From positions 25,712-84,961 of the forward strand of contig JABLYX010000016.1 in assembly GCA_018265615.1 (NCBI GenBank): a stretch of 59,250 nt of DNA, given 5' to 3'. Positions 25,829-34,047 of this stretch are shown here, one piece after another. This DNA comes from Lentisphaeria bacterium (lineage in GTDB: Bacteria > Verrucomicrobiota > Lentisphaeria > Victivallales > Victivallaceae). A model generated the notes under the pieces. That model was not told where the DNA came from and ran no database searches. It saw only the letters and a program-made list of their open reading frames with translations. The translations under genes and the position numbers were made by a program. The stretch's first letter is position 1. Each line of letters opens with the position of its first letter.

Positions 25829-27514
25829 ATGCGCAGCGATATCATGAAAAAGGGGCTGGAGCGCACGCCGCACCGCGGCCTCATGCGTGCCACCGGACTC
25901 ACGGATGAAGATTTCGACAAGCCCTATATCGGGGTCTGCAACTCCTATACGAACATCGTTCCGGGCCATTGCCATCTGAAGAAGGTCGGTGAAATCATCT
26001 GCGACGCGATCCGCGAGGCGGGCGGCGTCCCCTGCGAATTCAACACGATCGCGGTCTGCGACGGCATCGCGATGGGGCACACCGGCATGAAGTATTCGCT
26101 CGCGAGCCGCGAGATCATTGCGGACAGCGTCGAAACCATGGGTTCGGCCCATCCGTTTGACGCGATGATCTGCATCCCGAACTGCGACAAGGTGGTTCCG
26201 GGCATGCTGATGGGGGCGATGCGGCTGAACATTCCGACGATTTTCGCCTCCGGCGGCCCGATGCGCGCCGGCAGCACGCCGGGCGTTTCCCACCGCACCG
26301 ACCTGAACTCGATCTTCGAGGGGGTCGCGGCGCGGGTGGTCGACAAGATCGACGACGCGCAATTGCATGAGCTTGAGTGCACGGCCTGTCCCGGCCCCGG
26401 CTCCTGCTCCGGCATGTTCACGGCGAACAGCATGAACTGCCTCTGCGAAGCGCTCGGGCTCGCGCTGCCCGGCAACGGCACGGTCGCCGCGGATTCGCCG
26501 GAGCGCGTCGACTTCTGGCGCCGCGCGGCATTCCGGATCGTGGAGCTCGCGAAGATGCAGAATCCGCCGCGGGCGAAGGATTTCGTGACCGCGGAGTCCT
26601 TCCGCAACGCCCTCGTGCTCGATATGGCCATGGGCGGGTCATCGAATACGGTGCTTCATACGTTGGCAGTTGCGAACGAGGCGGGGCTGAAGGTCGATCT
26701 GAAGGATCTCGATGAAATCTCCAAGGCGACGCCGAACATCTGCCGCCTCGCTCCGTCGCGGGGAGAGTTCCATATCGTTGAAGAGTGCAACCGCGTCGGG
26801 GGAATCATGGCGATCCTGAAAGAGATCGCGAAGAAGCCGGGAATGATCGACGGCTCCGCGCCGACGGTCTCCGGCAAGACGCTTGCGGAGCAGTACGCCG
26901 CCGCGCCGGATGCGGACGGCACGGTCATCCGCAAACTGGACAATCCGTATAGTGAAAAAGGCGGGCTCGCGATCCTCTTCGGCAATCTCGCGGAAAGCGG
27001 CTGCGTGGTCAAGGCGGCCGGCGTCGACCCGAAGATGCTGGTCCATCGCGGCCCGGCCGTGATCTTCGAGAGTCAGGAGGAGGCGTGTGAAGGCATCCTC
27101 GGCGGAAAGGTGAAGGAGGGCGACGTGGTCGTGATCCGTTACGAGGGGCCGAAGGGTGGCCCCGGCATGCAGGAGATGCTCGCGCCGACTTCGTACATCA
27201 TGGGCCGCGGCCTCGGTTCATCCGTGGCGCTGGTCACGGACGGGCGTTTTTCCGGCGCGACCCACGGCGCCTGCATCGGGCATGTGAGCCCCGAAGCGGC
27301 GGCGGGCGGCCTCATCGGACTCGTCGAACCGGGCGACATGATCGAGATCGACATCCCGAACCGTTCGGTCCGGCTCGACGTTCCGGAGGCGGTCATCGCC
27401 GAACGCCGGAAGAATTGGAAGCCGCGCGAGCCGAAGATCAAAACCGGGTATCTTGCGAAGTACGCCTATCTGGCCACCAGCGCCGACACCGGCGGCGTGC
27501 TGAAGGTCAAATAA
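25829..27514 (+). CDS. ilvD: dihydroxy-acid dehydratase
   Basis: Dehydrates dihydroxy-acids in valine, leucine and isoleucine synthesis. It has 561 residues. Fe-S ligands are expected at C37 (GVCNSYTN), the Cys in IPNCDKVVPGML and the Cys in GPGSCSGMFTANSMN. The C-terminal part has TDGRFSGATHGACIGHVSPEA, the usual substrate block. ATG 25829 has AAGGAG ahead; the longer frame from 25766 has no such site. It stands alone with its own promoter and terminator; other ilv genes are not in the window. Confidence 0.95.
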   Translation: MRSDIMKKGLERTPHRGLMRATGLTDEDFDKPYIGVCNSYTNIVPGHCHLKKVGEIICDAIREAGGVPCEFNTIAVCDGIAMGHTGMKYSLASREIIADSVETMGSAHPFDAMICIPNCDKVVPGMLMGAMRLNIPTIFASGGPMRAGSTPGVSHRTDLNSIFEGVAARVVDKIDDAQLHELECTACPGPGSCSGMFTANSMNCLCEALGLALPGNGTVAADSPERVDFWRRAAFRIVELAKMQNPPRAKDFVTAESFRNALVLDMAMGGSSNTVLHTLAVANEAGLKVDLKDLDEISKATPNICRLAPSRGEFHIVEECNRVGGIMAILKEIAKKPGMIDGSAPTVSGKTLAEQYAAAPDADGTVIRKLDNPYSEKGGLAILFGNLAESGCVVKAAGVDPKMLVHRGPAVIFESQEEACEGILGGKVKEGDVVVIRYEGPKGGPGMQEMLAPTSYIMGRGLGSSVALVTDGRFSGATHGACIGHVSPEAAAGGLIGLVEPGDMIEIDIPNRSVRLDVPEAVIAERRKNWKPREPKIKTGYLAKYAYLATSADTGGVLKVK

Positions 27515-27517
27515 TAC

Positions 27518-27550
27518 GAAAAAGCGCGGCATTCGCCGCGCTTTTTCGTT
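27518..27550. terminator. bidirectional intrinsic terminator
   Basis: GAAAAAGCGCGGC (27518-27530) pairs perfectly with GCCGCGCTTTTTC (27535-27547) around ATTC. The A and T tracts make it work on both strands, ending ilvD from the left and the heparinase-like cassette from the right. Confidence 0.92.
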
Positions 27551-27572
27551 TGCAGAAACTACCCTCTGCCGT

Positions 27573-29885
27573 TCACTCCTGAAAGGTTTCGCCGTTCAGC
27601 TTTGCGGTGATTTTTCCCGTTTTCGGGATATCCGCTTCGAAGCGGCCTTCCGGGAGTTCGACTGCGACCCGGTAGCCGTCTTTCCCTTCCGTCAGCTTCG
27701 CTTCGCCCTTCAGCGCTTCTCCCGTGCGGCGGGGGCGCAGCAGGGTGATGAAAGTCGCCTCGCGCGATTTCTCCGCCGGCGTCGCCGTCAGGTGATGCTG
27801 CACGAGCTTTACGTATTCCGGCAGCGGCGGGTCGAATTTGTCCGTCTGGCTGAAATTCAGCTTTGACGGGTACAGGAAGTCGATCCGGCAGGAGGCCCCG
27901 TTATTTTCCACATCGACCTGTGCGCCGTCGATCCGCATCGGATTGACCGCGTGCAGCAGCCACGCGAACCCGGCGGGCTCTTTCGCCTCAAGCGTATCGA
28001 CGATCAGGACCGCCGACGGCTTACAGAAGAGGATCCGCCGCCGGAAGCCGTTGAGGTTGCCCGGGTAGGAGCCGGCCGCTTCGCCCGCGACGAAATCGAA
28101 CCGTTTGCCGGTGCTGAAGTCCGTGATTTCACCCTTTGCGTCGAAGGTGCACTTTTTCTGGGTTCCGCCGTCGACCGTGATGCAGTTCACGGATTTCGTG
28201 TCCCACATCCAGTTTTTATGGAAGTTGCTCGCATAGGAGTCGCGCCGTCCTGAGCGGATCAGCAGACGCTCGCCGAATGCGTTCAGTATGAAGCTGTTGT
28301 TCGCGTCGTAGCCGTGGCTGGCCGTGCCGCGCGGACTCGATTTGAAGAGCAGTTGGACGTTGTTCCGCCCGTCCGAGAGGTCGGTGTTCAGGAATGCGAG
28401 TCCGTTGCCGCGGAAGCAGCGCGAGGTCGGCAGGTCATCCGGCGCTTTCGGGGCGACTTTCGGCTGTGCGCCGCGCAGGAAGGTGATGTAGCTCGACTCC
28501 TTCCGCGTCGGCGCAGACTGTTCCGCGAACCACTGCCAGTACGGATTGCCGGAGAGCGCCGCGAGCGAACGCATCACAATGACGTTGCGCGAGCCGCGAT
28601 GCAGTTCGGCATGGTCGCCGAAGCCGCCGTCCTGCGTATTCGGCGGCTGGCAGTACATCGCGTAATAGCCCGCTTTCGAGAAGAACGGCTTGGCGCAGAC
28701 TTCAATGTCGAAGGTGTTGCGCATCACGTCTCCCCAGTAAAAGAAGCGTTCGAAATATTCGCCCCAGTACCAGAGCCCCTCATGCCAGCCGCCGTCGTCG
28801 TCGCCCCAGACCGGATAAACGCAGAAATAGACGTTCATCGCGAATTCCAGCCAGTCGGCGGCTTCCGGGATCTCCCCGTAAAACGCAACGGCCGCTTCCC
28901 CGAGAAAGTGCCACGCGCGGTTGTCGTGGCTGTTGTACGGCTTGTAGAAGTGGCTCGGGCAGAGCGCCGTGTAGAACTCGTTGCCGCGGATGCGGATGTT
29001 GTTGCGGCACTCTTCGCGTTCCTCTTCCGAAAGCAGGTCGTACACGTAACTGTAGGTGCGCGAGAAGCGCGACAGGAACGGGATCCCCGCCTCATCGTTG
29101 TAGGCGCGGCTCGTGGAGCCCTTCGGGTCCCACTTTGCGCATTCCATCAGGAGCTTCTTCGCAAGATTGCCCCAGGCGCGGTTTCCGGTCAGGCGGTAGC
29201 CGAACCCGAGGGTCGCGGCTCCGTCGAGCGCGGCGAGGGTGCGCATACGGTTGCCCCACCAGATCTTCTGCCACTCCTTCGTGCCGCGTTTCATGCCTTC
29301 CGGATACTTCGGTGGTTCGGAGGAGTCGGGCGGGGAAGCGAGCAGCCGGTCGCATTCGGCGAAAAGCTCGGCGGCTTCGGTTTTCAGTCCGTTGCCGGCG
29401 CGCTCCCGCAGCTCCGGGAGCTCCTCGGGGCGGAGGAAGAGGCGTGGATGGGTTTTCGGGATGCGCGCTTCATACTCCCGGCGTGACGGCATCGGGAGTT
29501 CCGTCGCGTCTTCTCCGATTGAAAAGCGGCGGACGCTGCTCCACGCCGACGGCGCCCCGCTCCTGTCGAGGAAGCGCACGCGCCAGAACCAGGCGCCGGG
29601 AACCATGACACGCTCCGGGCAGTATACGTTCCACGCGAGACCCGGGACGCGGACCTTGCCCGCGGTGAACTCCGGATTGCGCGCATATTCGAGCTCGTAG
29701 GAGGCCGCTCCCTCCTGCGGCTTCCAGACGAACGGCACGGGCGTCACGGCGGAGCGTTCCTCCGCCGCCGGGCGGAATCCCCATTCGTCGCCGCGCGGAA
29801 CGGGTTCCGAGAACGGCTTCGGGGCGGCGGTCAGGAGGAGGAGCGGGAGGAATGCCGCAACGGCGGCCGGAAATATCTTCATCAT
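27573..29885 (-). CDS. secreted heparinase II/III-like (DUF4962) polysaccharide lyase candidate
   Basis: A 770-residue secreted protein. A signal peptide (about 1-20, MMKIFPAAVAAFLPLLLL) is followed by a fibronectin-like region (FVWKPQEGAASYELEY) and then a DUF4962-type alpha-toroid (about 140-500) with the conserved SHDNRAWHFLGEAAVAFYGE block. The C-terminal beta domain (about 500-770) resembles heparinase II/III, with SHGYDANNSFILNAFGERLL. Such enzymes cleave uronic-acid polysaccharides by beta-elimination. I chose ATG 29885 for the signal peptide and GGAG 11 bases ahead; ATG 29909 overlaps the pseudopilin stop. It is the last gene of the regulator-pseudopilin-enzyme cassette. Confidence 0.8.
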   Translation of the reverse strand: MMKIFPAAVAAFLPLLLLTAAPKPFSEPVPRGDEWGFRPAAEERSAVTPVPFVWKPQEGAASYELEYARNPEFTAGKVRVPGLAWNVYCPERVMVPGAWFWRVRFLDRSGAPSAWSSVRRFSIGEDATELPMPSRREYEARIPKTHPRLFLRPEELPELRERAGNGLKTEAAELFAECDRLLASPPDSSEPPKYPEGMKRGTKEWQKIWWGNRMRTLAALDGAATLGFGYRLTGNRAWGNLAKKLLMECAKWDPKGSTSRAYNDEAGIPFLSRFSRTYSYVYDLLSEEEREECRNNIRIRGNEFYTALCPSHFYKPYNSHDNRAWHFLGEAAVAFYGEIPEAADWLEFAMNVYFCVYPVWGDDDGGWHEGLWYWGEYFERFFYWGDVMRNTFDIEVCAKPFFSKAGYYAMYCQPPNTQDGGFGDHAELHRGSRNVIVMRSLAALSGNPYWQWFAEQSAPTRKESSYITFLRGAQPKVAPKAPDDLPTSRCFRGNGLAFLNTDLSDGRNNVQLLFKSSPRGTASHGYDANNSFILNAFGERLLIRSGRRDSYASNFHKNWMWDTKSVNCITVDGGTQKKCTFDAKGEITDFSTGKRFDFVAGEAAGSYPGNLNGFRRRILFCKPSAVLIVDTLEAKEPAGFAWLLHAVNPMRIDGAQVDVENNGASCRIDFLYPSKLNFSQTDKFDPPLPEYVKLVQHHLTATPAEKSREATFITLLRPRRTGEALKGEAKLTEGKDGYRVAVELPEGRFEADIPKTGKITAKLNGETFQE

Positions 29886-29905
29886 GATAATGTATTCTCC
29901 AATGG

Positions 29906-30667
29906 TCATATTCCGTAATACAGCGCGCGGGTTCTCTCATTCGTGAGGTCATGCTTCGGGAGCCAGCCCTGCCAGGTCCCTGCGTGCCCGTCCGCATAGC
30001 CGATGTTGATCCGCTCACCATGGGCGATAATCATCTTCTGTCCCCCCGCCGCGGCCTTGTCGTTCGGGATGTTGTTGAGATAGTTGCCCTGAATCGCCCA
30101 GTAGCCTTCGGAGAACAGCAGACATTGCGCGGCTTTCTTCAGCTTGGAGGCTTTGGCGGAGTATGACGCATCGCTTCCCTGGGCGGGGTCTCCGCCGAAG
30201 TATCCTGCGACGGAGAGCCACTGTCCGCTGTAGGTCGTCCGGGACACGTTGATGCCGTATCCGCCTTTCGTGTGGCCGACCACCGACCAGTTCAGGTCGG
30301 CGGCGGCATGGCGTTCGACCGGAACTGACGGACACTGGTAGATCGGTGGGGCGATGTCCGGATTGCTGCTCCGCCCCCACTCCATGAGGTCCGGTCTGCC
30401 GGCATAGGGGCCGAGCAGATTCCGCCAGCTGTAGATCTTTCCCCAGTTCTTCGGCGCGGCCGCGCCGGGGACGATATAATCGTTGTAGTCCACGCCGTAC
30501 ATGCTGTTGGCGAGCCCGAGCTGTTTCAGGTTCGAGGTGCAGCTGCTCTGCTTCGCGCGCTCGCGCGCTTTGTTCAGCGCGGGCAGCAGCATCGACGCGA
30601 GGATCGCGATGATCGCAATAACGACAAGAAGCTCGATCAGTGTGAAGGATGCGTGTTTTTGCCTCAT
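29906..30667 (-). CDS. pseudopilin-like protein, prepilin N-terminus and H-X9-DG domain
   Basis: A 253-residue protein. The N-terminal MRQKHASFTLIELLVVIAII is a classic prepilin-peptidase site and methylation helix, cut after S7. After the helix comes a Cys-Ser-Asn-Leu-Lys-Gln motif, and the C-terminus carries H216-X9-D226-G227, the H-X9-DG signature. Type II secretion or type IV pilus machinery would process and assemble it at the envelope. It sits 12 bases after the GntR regulator and overlaps the lyase gene's upstream ATG, so all three are one transcript. Confidence 0.88.
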   Translation of the reverse strand: MRQKHASFTLIELLVVIAIIAILASMLLPALNKARERAKQSSCTSNLKQLGLANSMYGVDYNDYIVPGAAAPKNWGKIYSWRNLLGPYAGRPDLMEWGRSSNPDIAPPIYQCPSVPVERHAAADLNWSVVGHTKGGYGINVSRTTYSGQWLSVAGYFGGDPAQGSDASYSAKASKLKKAAQCLLFSEGYWAIQGNYLNNIPNDKAAAGGQKMIIAHGERINIGYADGHAGTWQGWLPKHDLTNERTRALYYGI

Positions 30668-30679
30668 TTGATTTTCCTT

Positions 30680-31732
30680 TCAGATCAGAAACGGACAATT
30701 CGAAATATGGTACCCCATTGGAAAAACTTCGTGAATCGATTCCGGCGCCTGTTCGCCCCGCACCTTCGCCGCGAGGAACCTGACTGCGTGTTCGCACATC
30801 GTTTCAAGCGGCATGCGCCCGCAGGAGACCGGAACTCCGTCCAGCCCGGAGAACTCCCGCGTGTCGTCGAAACAGAAGAGCGACGGTCGCTTCTTCAGCT
30901 TCGGCAGCGCGACCTCGATGGCCGTGTGCGTGGCGGACATCATGCGCGTCCCGCTCACGAACACCACCTCCGGCTGGTATCTGAGCAGGCGCTCGACTAC
31001 ATCCTGATAATAGAAGTTCATCGGGAGGATCAGCGCGTCGTCGAGCGCGACGCCGGCCTCTTCATGCGCGAGCCGGTAGCCGCGTTCGCGCATATAATGC
31101 GGATAGTTGCCGCCGGAGCAGTGAGGGCTGCCGCCGATGAAGAGGATCCGCCCCGCCCCGTTCTGCAGCATCCGGCGGATCACCCGCAGCGTTGCTTCGA
31201 CATAATCCACCGCGACGTAAGAAAGTTCAGGGCGGTCCGTGATGCGGTTCAGCAGCAGCACGGGCTTGCGCCGGGCGAGCTGCGACGCGAGCTCCAGCTC
31301 CTCCTGCGGCAGCATCGAACAGAAAAAGGCGTCGGCCTCGGTTTCCGGGAAAAACTCCCGGCGGTTCCACAATACGAGTTCGCAGTTGTGCTGCAGTGCG
31401 CTCTGGTGCAGCGCCTCGTAACAGGCCGCCGTGAAGTTGGTCGTGATGTGCCGCTCGACTCCGCACAGCCCGGAGACTGCGATGAACACCTTCCGCGCAC
31501 AGGGCAGCGGGAGGGTTTCGAGCTCCTTCACGAACGACCCGACTCCGGGGCGGCAGTAGATCAGCCCCTCCTGCTCAAGCTGCGCGAGCGCTTTGCGGAC
31601 GGTCATGCGGCTCGCGCCGAAGCTGTCCGCGAGGCTGACTTCGCCCGGCAGGTTCATCCCCGGGGCGAGCAGGCTCGTCTCGATCTGCCTGCGCAGCGAG
31701 TCGTAAATGAATTTCGCATTGGTGCGGGCCAT
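30680..31732 (-). CDS. GntR-family regulator with LacI-type sensor domain
   Basis: A 350-residue repressor-like protein. Residues 5-72 form a GntR winged helix (IYDSLRRQIETSLLAPGMNLPGE, SRMTVRKALAQLEQEGL). The rest is a periplasmic-binding-protein-like sensor (VFIAVSG, VAVDYVEATLRVIRRM, ILFIGGSPH, VFVSGT). The plan matches AraR-like sugar regulators. It is the first gene of the minus-strand cassette and likely controls it. A half-site identical to part of a palindrome before another such regulator lies just upstream at 31748-31757. Confidence 0.9.
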   Translation of the reverse strand: MARTNAKFIYDSLRRQIETSLLAPGMNLPGEVSLADSFGASRMTVRKALAQLEQEGLIYCRPGVGSFVKELETLPLPCARKVFIAVSGLCGVERHITTNFTAACYEALHQSALQHNCELVLWNRREFFPETEADAFFCSMLPQEELELASQLARRKPVLLLNRITDRPELSYVAVDYVEATLRVIRRMLQNGAGRILFIGGSPHCSGGNYPHYMRERGYRLAHEEAGVALDDALILPMNFYYQDVVERLLRYQPEVVFVSGTRMMSATHTAIEVALPKLKKRPSLFCFDDTREFSGLDGVPVSCGRMPLETMCEHAVRFLAAKVRGEQAPESIHEVFPMGYHISNCPFLI

Positions 31733-31747
31733 TTTTTATACCTGTCT

Positions 31748-31757
31748 TGTGTACTTG
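31748..31757. promoter_or_regulatory. possible regulator half-site
   Basis: TGTGTACTTG, identical to the first ten bases of the 19-base palindrome at 53820-53838, 15 bases upstream of the GntR/LacI gene here. The other half is not conserved. The rest of 31733-31915 shows A/T-rich sequence that could hold the minus-strand promoter; nothing else is clear. Confidence 0.35.
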
Positions 31758-31915
31758 TCTATTATTTTCTTATATTATGACACATCCGGAAGGAAAAGTC
31801 AAGAGCTGTTTTTTCTTTTCCGGGAAAAAGACCGGCTGACCGGATCAATCCGGGCAGTCGCGGGAAATTTTCAGCGGGAACCGGGACGGCGGCGGCGAAT
31901 ATTGCAAAACGGCAA

Positions 31916-31943
31916 TTGAAATTTCGCGGATCCGGGATATATT
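31916..31943 (+). promoter_or_regulatory. predicted promoter of accD
   Basis: TTGAAA at 31916-31921, a 16-base spacer and TATATT at 31938-31943, with GGGA before the -10 box. The start is expected near 31950, leaving a leader of about 80 bases. Confidence 0.6.
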
Positions 31944-32030
31944 AAATCAATGTTGCTTTTGATTTTATCGGATGGCGGGCGTCTGAACCGGCCCGGATTG
32001 AGTTGTCCTTAACTGGAGTTGAAAACTTAT

Positions 32031-32879
32031 ATGTCATTATTCAGCAGCGGAAAGTATTCCACCTTGCGGATGCCCACCAACGGAGAACGTAAAATGATCA
32101 TCCCGGACGGTTCGTGGGTGAAATGCAAAAGTTGCGGCCAGACTCTCTATACCGACCGGCTGGAAGACAATCTGCAGGTCTGCTGGTATTGCAACTGTCA
32201 TCTTCCGATGAATGCGCAGCCGCGCATCAAGTCCCTGACCGATCCGGAGAGCTTCGTTGAGATGGATGCGGATCTGCGCAGCGTCGATCCGCTGCAGTTC
32301 GTCGACAGCAAGCCGTATGGCGCGCGCCTCGAGGAGAGCGTAAAGAAGACCGGTCTCGGGGACGCGATCGTCTGCGGGTCGGCCACGCTCGGCAGCAGGC
32401 CGTTCATGCTCGGCGTGATGGATTTCCGCTTCATGGGCGCCTCGATGGGCTCCGTGGTCGGCGAGAAGATTGCACGCCTTGTCGAAGCGGCGACCGCGGC
32501 GAAGGTTCCGGTGGTGCTCGTGACCGCGTCGGGCGGCGCGCGCATGCAGGAGGGGATCCTGAGCCTCATGCAGATGCCGAAGACCTGCGGCGCGCTATCA
32601 CGCCACAGCGAGGCGGGGCTGCCCTATTTTGCGATCCTGACCAATCCGACCTACGGTGGCGTGACCGCGAGCTTCGCGGCGGTCGGCGATGTGATTCTCG
32701 CCGAACCGGGCGCGATGATCGGCTTCGCCGGGCCGCGCGTGATTCAGGAGACGACGAACTCGAAGCTGCCGGAGGGGTTCCAGACGGCGGAGTTCCTGTT
32801 GGAGAAAGGGCTCGTCGACCGCGTCGTCGAACGTAAAAATCTGAAAAAAGAGCTTGAATTCCTGCTTGAAATTTTCTGA
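32031..32879 (+). CDS. accD: acetyl-CoA carboxylase carboxyltransferase subunit beta
   Basis: Makes malonyl-CoA with AccA, the first step of fatty acid synthesis. It has 282 residues. A four-cysteine zinc ribbon is formed by C32, C35, C51 and C54. The carboxyltransferase part has SASGGARMQEG-type residues (VTASGGARMQEGILSLMQ) and PTYGGVTASFA, which form the CoA and oxyanion sites. ATG 32031 is preferred over an in-frame TTG at 32019, whose ribosome site would be too close. The accA gene is not in the window. Confidence 0.95.
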   Translation: MSLFSSGKYSTLRMPTNGERKMIIPDGSWVKCKSCGQTLYTDRLEDNLQVCWYCNCHLPMNAQPRIKSLTDPESFVEMDADLRSVDPLQFVDSKPYGARLEESVKKTGLGDAIVCGSATLGSRPFMLGVMDFRFMGASMGSVVGEKIARLVEAATAAKVPVVLVTASGGARMQEGILSLMQMPKTCGALSRHSEAGLPYFAILTNPTYGGVTASFAAVGDVILAEPGAMIGFAGPRVIQETTNSKLPEGFQTAEFLLEKGLVDRVVERKNLKKELEFLLEIF

Positions 32880-32893
32880 AAGCAGGGTATACT
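32866..32893 (+). promoter_or_regulatory. predicted promoter of the SRP RNA gene
   Basis: TTGAAA at 32866-32871, a 16-base spacer and TATACT at 32888-32893, with GGG directly before. It lies within the end of accD. The start near 32900 leaves about 15 bases to be trimmed from the RNA's 5' end. Confidence 0.5.
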
Positions 32894-32914
32894 ATAAAAT
32901 ACGATACGATTTTT

Positions 32915-33024
32915 GCCGCCGGGTTGGACCTCGTGCGTTGTCAAATGGGTATACCGAGTCAGGTGGGGAACCAAGCAGCTCAATACATGCTTTTGACAAG
33001 CCACGGGTCATCTGATCCGGCGGC
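32915..33024 (+). ncRNA. ffs: signal recognition particle RNA, small bacterial type (4.5S)
   Basis: About 110 bases folding into one long hairpin. The ends GCCGCCGG (32915-32922) and CCGGCGGC (33017-33024) pair perfectly. Inner pairs include GACC/GGTC, GTG/CAC and GTCAAA/TTTGAC. The tip carries the conserved domain IV: TCAGG on the 5' side, a GGAA tetraloop closed by GG/CC, and AAGCAGC on the 3' side, where Ffh binds. It lacks the Alu domain. Confidence 0.93.
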
Positions 33025-33036
33025 TCTTTTTTCTTT
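33025..33036 (+). terminator. T tract ending the SRP RNA
   Basis: TCTTTTTTCTTT follows the closing stem of the SRP RNA directly; the RNA's own end stem would act as the terminator hairpin. Confidence 0.65.
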
Positions 33037-33149
33037 CCGGCAGTTGCTGTGCCGCGCTTCAAGACAGAGCGGCAGCAGGGCGGGTTGCGGCCATTCCGCC
33101 GTTTTTCCGGACGCGGGTGAAAAAGCGCGGGATTTCCGGGCGCGGGCAG

Positions 33150-33177
33150 TTGTAAAAAGCCGGAAATGCAATATATT
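33150..33177 (+). promoter_or_regulatory. predicted promoter of rph-dnaX
   Basis: TTGTAA at 33150-33155, a 16-base spacer and TATATT at 33172-33177. The start is expected near 33184, about 80 bases before rph. Confidence 0.55.
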
Positions 33178-33263
33178 TACCAGATGGACCGGTTTCGGAT
33201 TTTCCGCCGGCTCCGACGTTTCATGATTGTTCACCAGTTCCAGAGAGGGAGACTCTTTTTCTT

Positions 33264-34043
33264 ATGACACGCATCGACGGCCGCGCTCCGGATGAGCTTC
33301 GCAAAATCATCATTCAGCCGAACTACCTTTCCCATCCGCTCTCCTCGGTCCTCATCGAGTGCGGCGGCACGCGGGTGATCTGCGCGGTCAGCGTCGAAGC
33401 AAAGGTCCCGCCGTGGATGAAGGCGCAGAAGGTGCCGGGCGGCTGGGTCACCTGCGAGTACGGGATGCTCCCGGCTTCGACCCACGATCGGATGCGGCGC
33501 GAAGCTTCCTCCGGCAAGCAGGGCGGGCGCACGATGGAGATCCAGCGGCTGATCGGCCGTTCGCTCCGCGCGGTGGTCGATCTGAACGAGCTCGGAGAGA
33601 ACACGGTCAGCGTCGACTGCGACGTGATCGACGCCGACGGCGGCACGCGCACCGCGAGCATCACCGGCTCGGCCGTCGCGCTCGGACTGGCCTGCCGCAG
33701 CGACTGGGGGCGGAAGCACTTCGCGGGCTGCCCGCTCGCGGAGAACGTCGCCGCCATCAGCGTCGGGATCGTCGGCGGCGTGCCGATGCTCGACCTCTGT
33801 TACGAGGAGGACTCCTCCGCCGAGGTCGATATGAATGTGGTCATGACGGAATCCGGGAAGCTCGTCGAGGTACAGGGGACCGCCGAGGGCGCTCCCTTTT
33901 CGCGGAAACAGCTCAACGAGCTGATCGACCTCGCCGAGCACGGGTTGAAGCAGATTTTCCGGATGCAGAACGGGATCGTCGACGCCATGATTCCGCCGCT
34001 CACCGCGGCAGAGGCGACCGGCGACCTTTTCGGGGAGTTTTAA
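33264..34043 (+). CDS. rph: ribonuclease PH
   Basis: Phosphate-dependent 3'-5' exonuclease that trims tRNA 3' ends. It has 259 residues. The family blocks are RIDGRAPDELRKI, GGTRVICAVSVE, PGGWVTCEYGMLPASTH, the phosphate-binding QRLIGRSLRAVVD and CDVIDADGGTRTASITG, plus the acidic DSSAEVDMNVVM pair. The usual KG-G tail is replaced by AAEATGDLFGEF. Four bases separate it from dnaX, so the two are one transcript. Confidence 0.94.
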   Translation: MTRIDGRAPDELRKIIIQPNYLSHPLSSVLIECGGTRVICAVSVEAKVPPWMKAQKVPGGWVTCEYGMLPASTHDRMRREASSGKQGGRTMEIQRLIGRSLRAVVDLNELGENTVSVDCDVIDADGGTRTASITGSAVALGLACRSDWGRKHFAGCPLAENVAAISVGIVGGVPMLDLCYEEDSSAEVDMNVVMTESGKLVEVQGTAEGAPFSRKQLNELIDLAEHGLKQIFRMQNGIVDAMIPPLTAAEATGDLFGEF

Positions 34044-34047
34044 ACGT

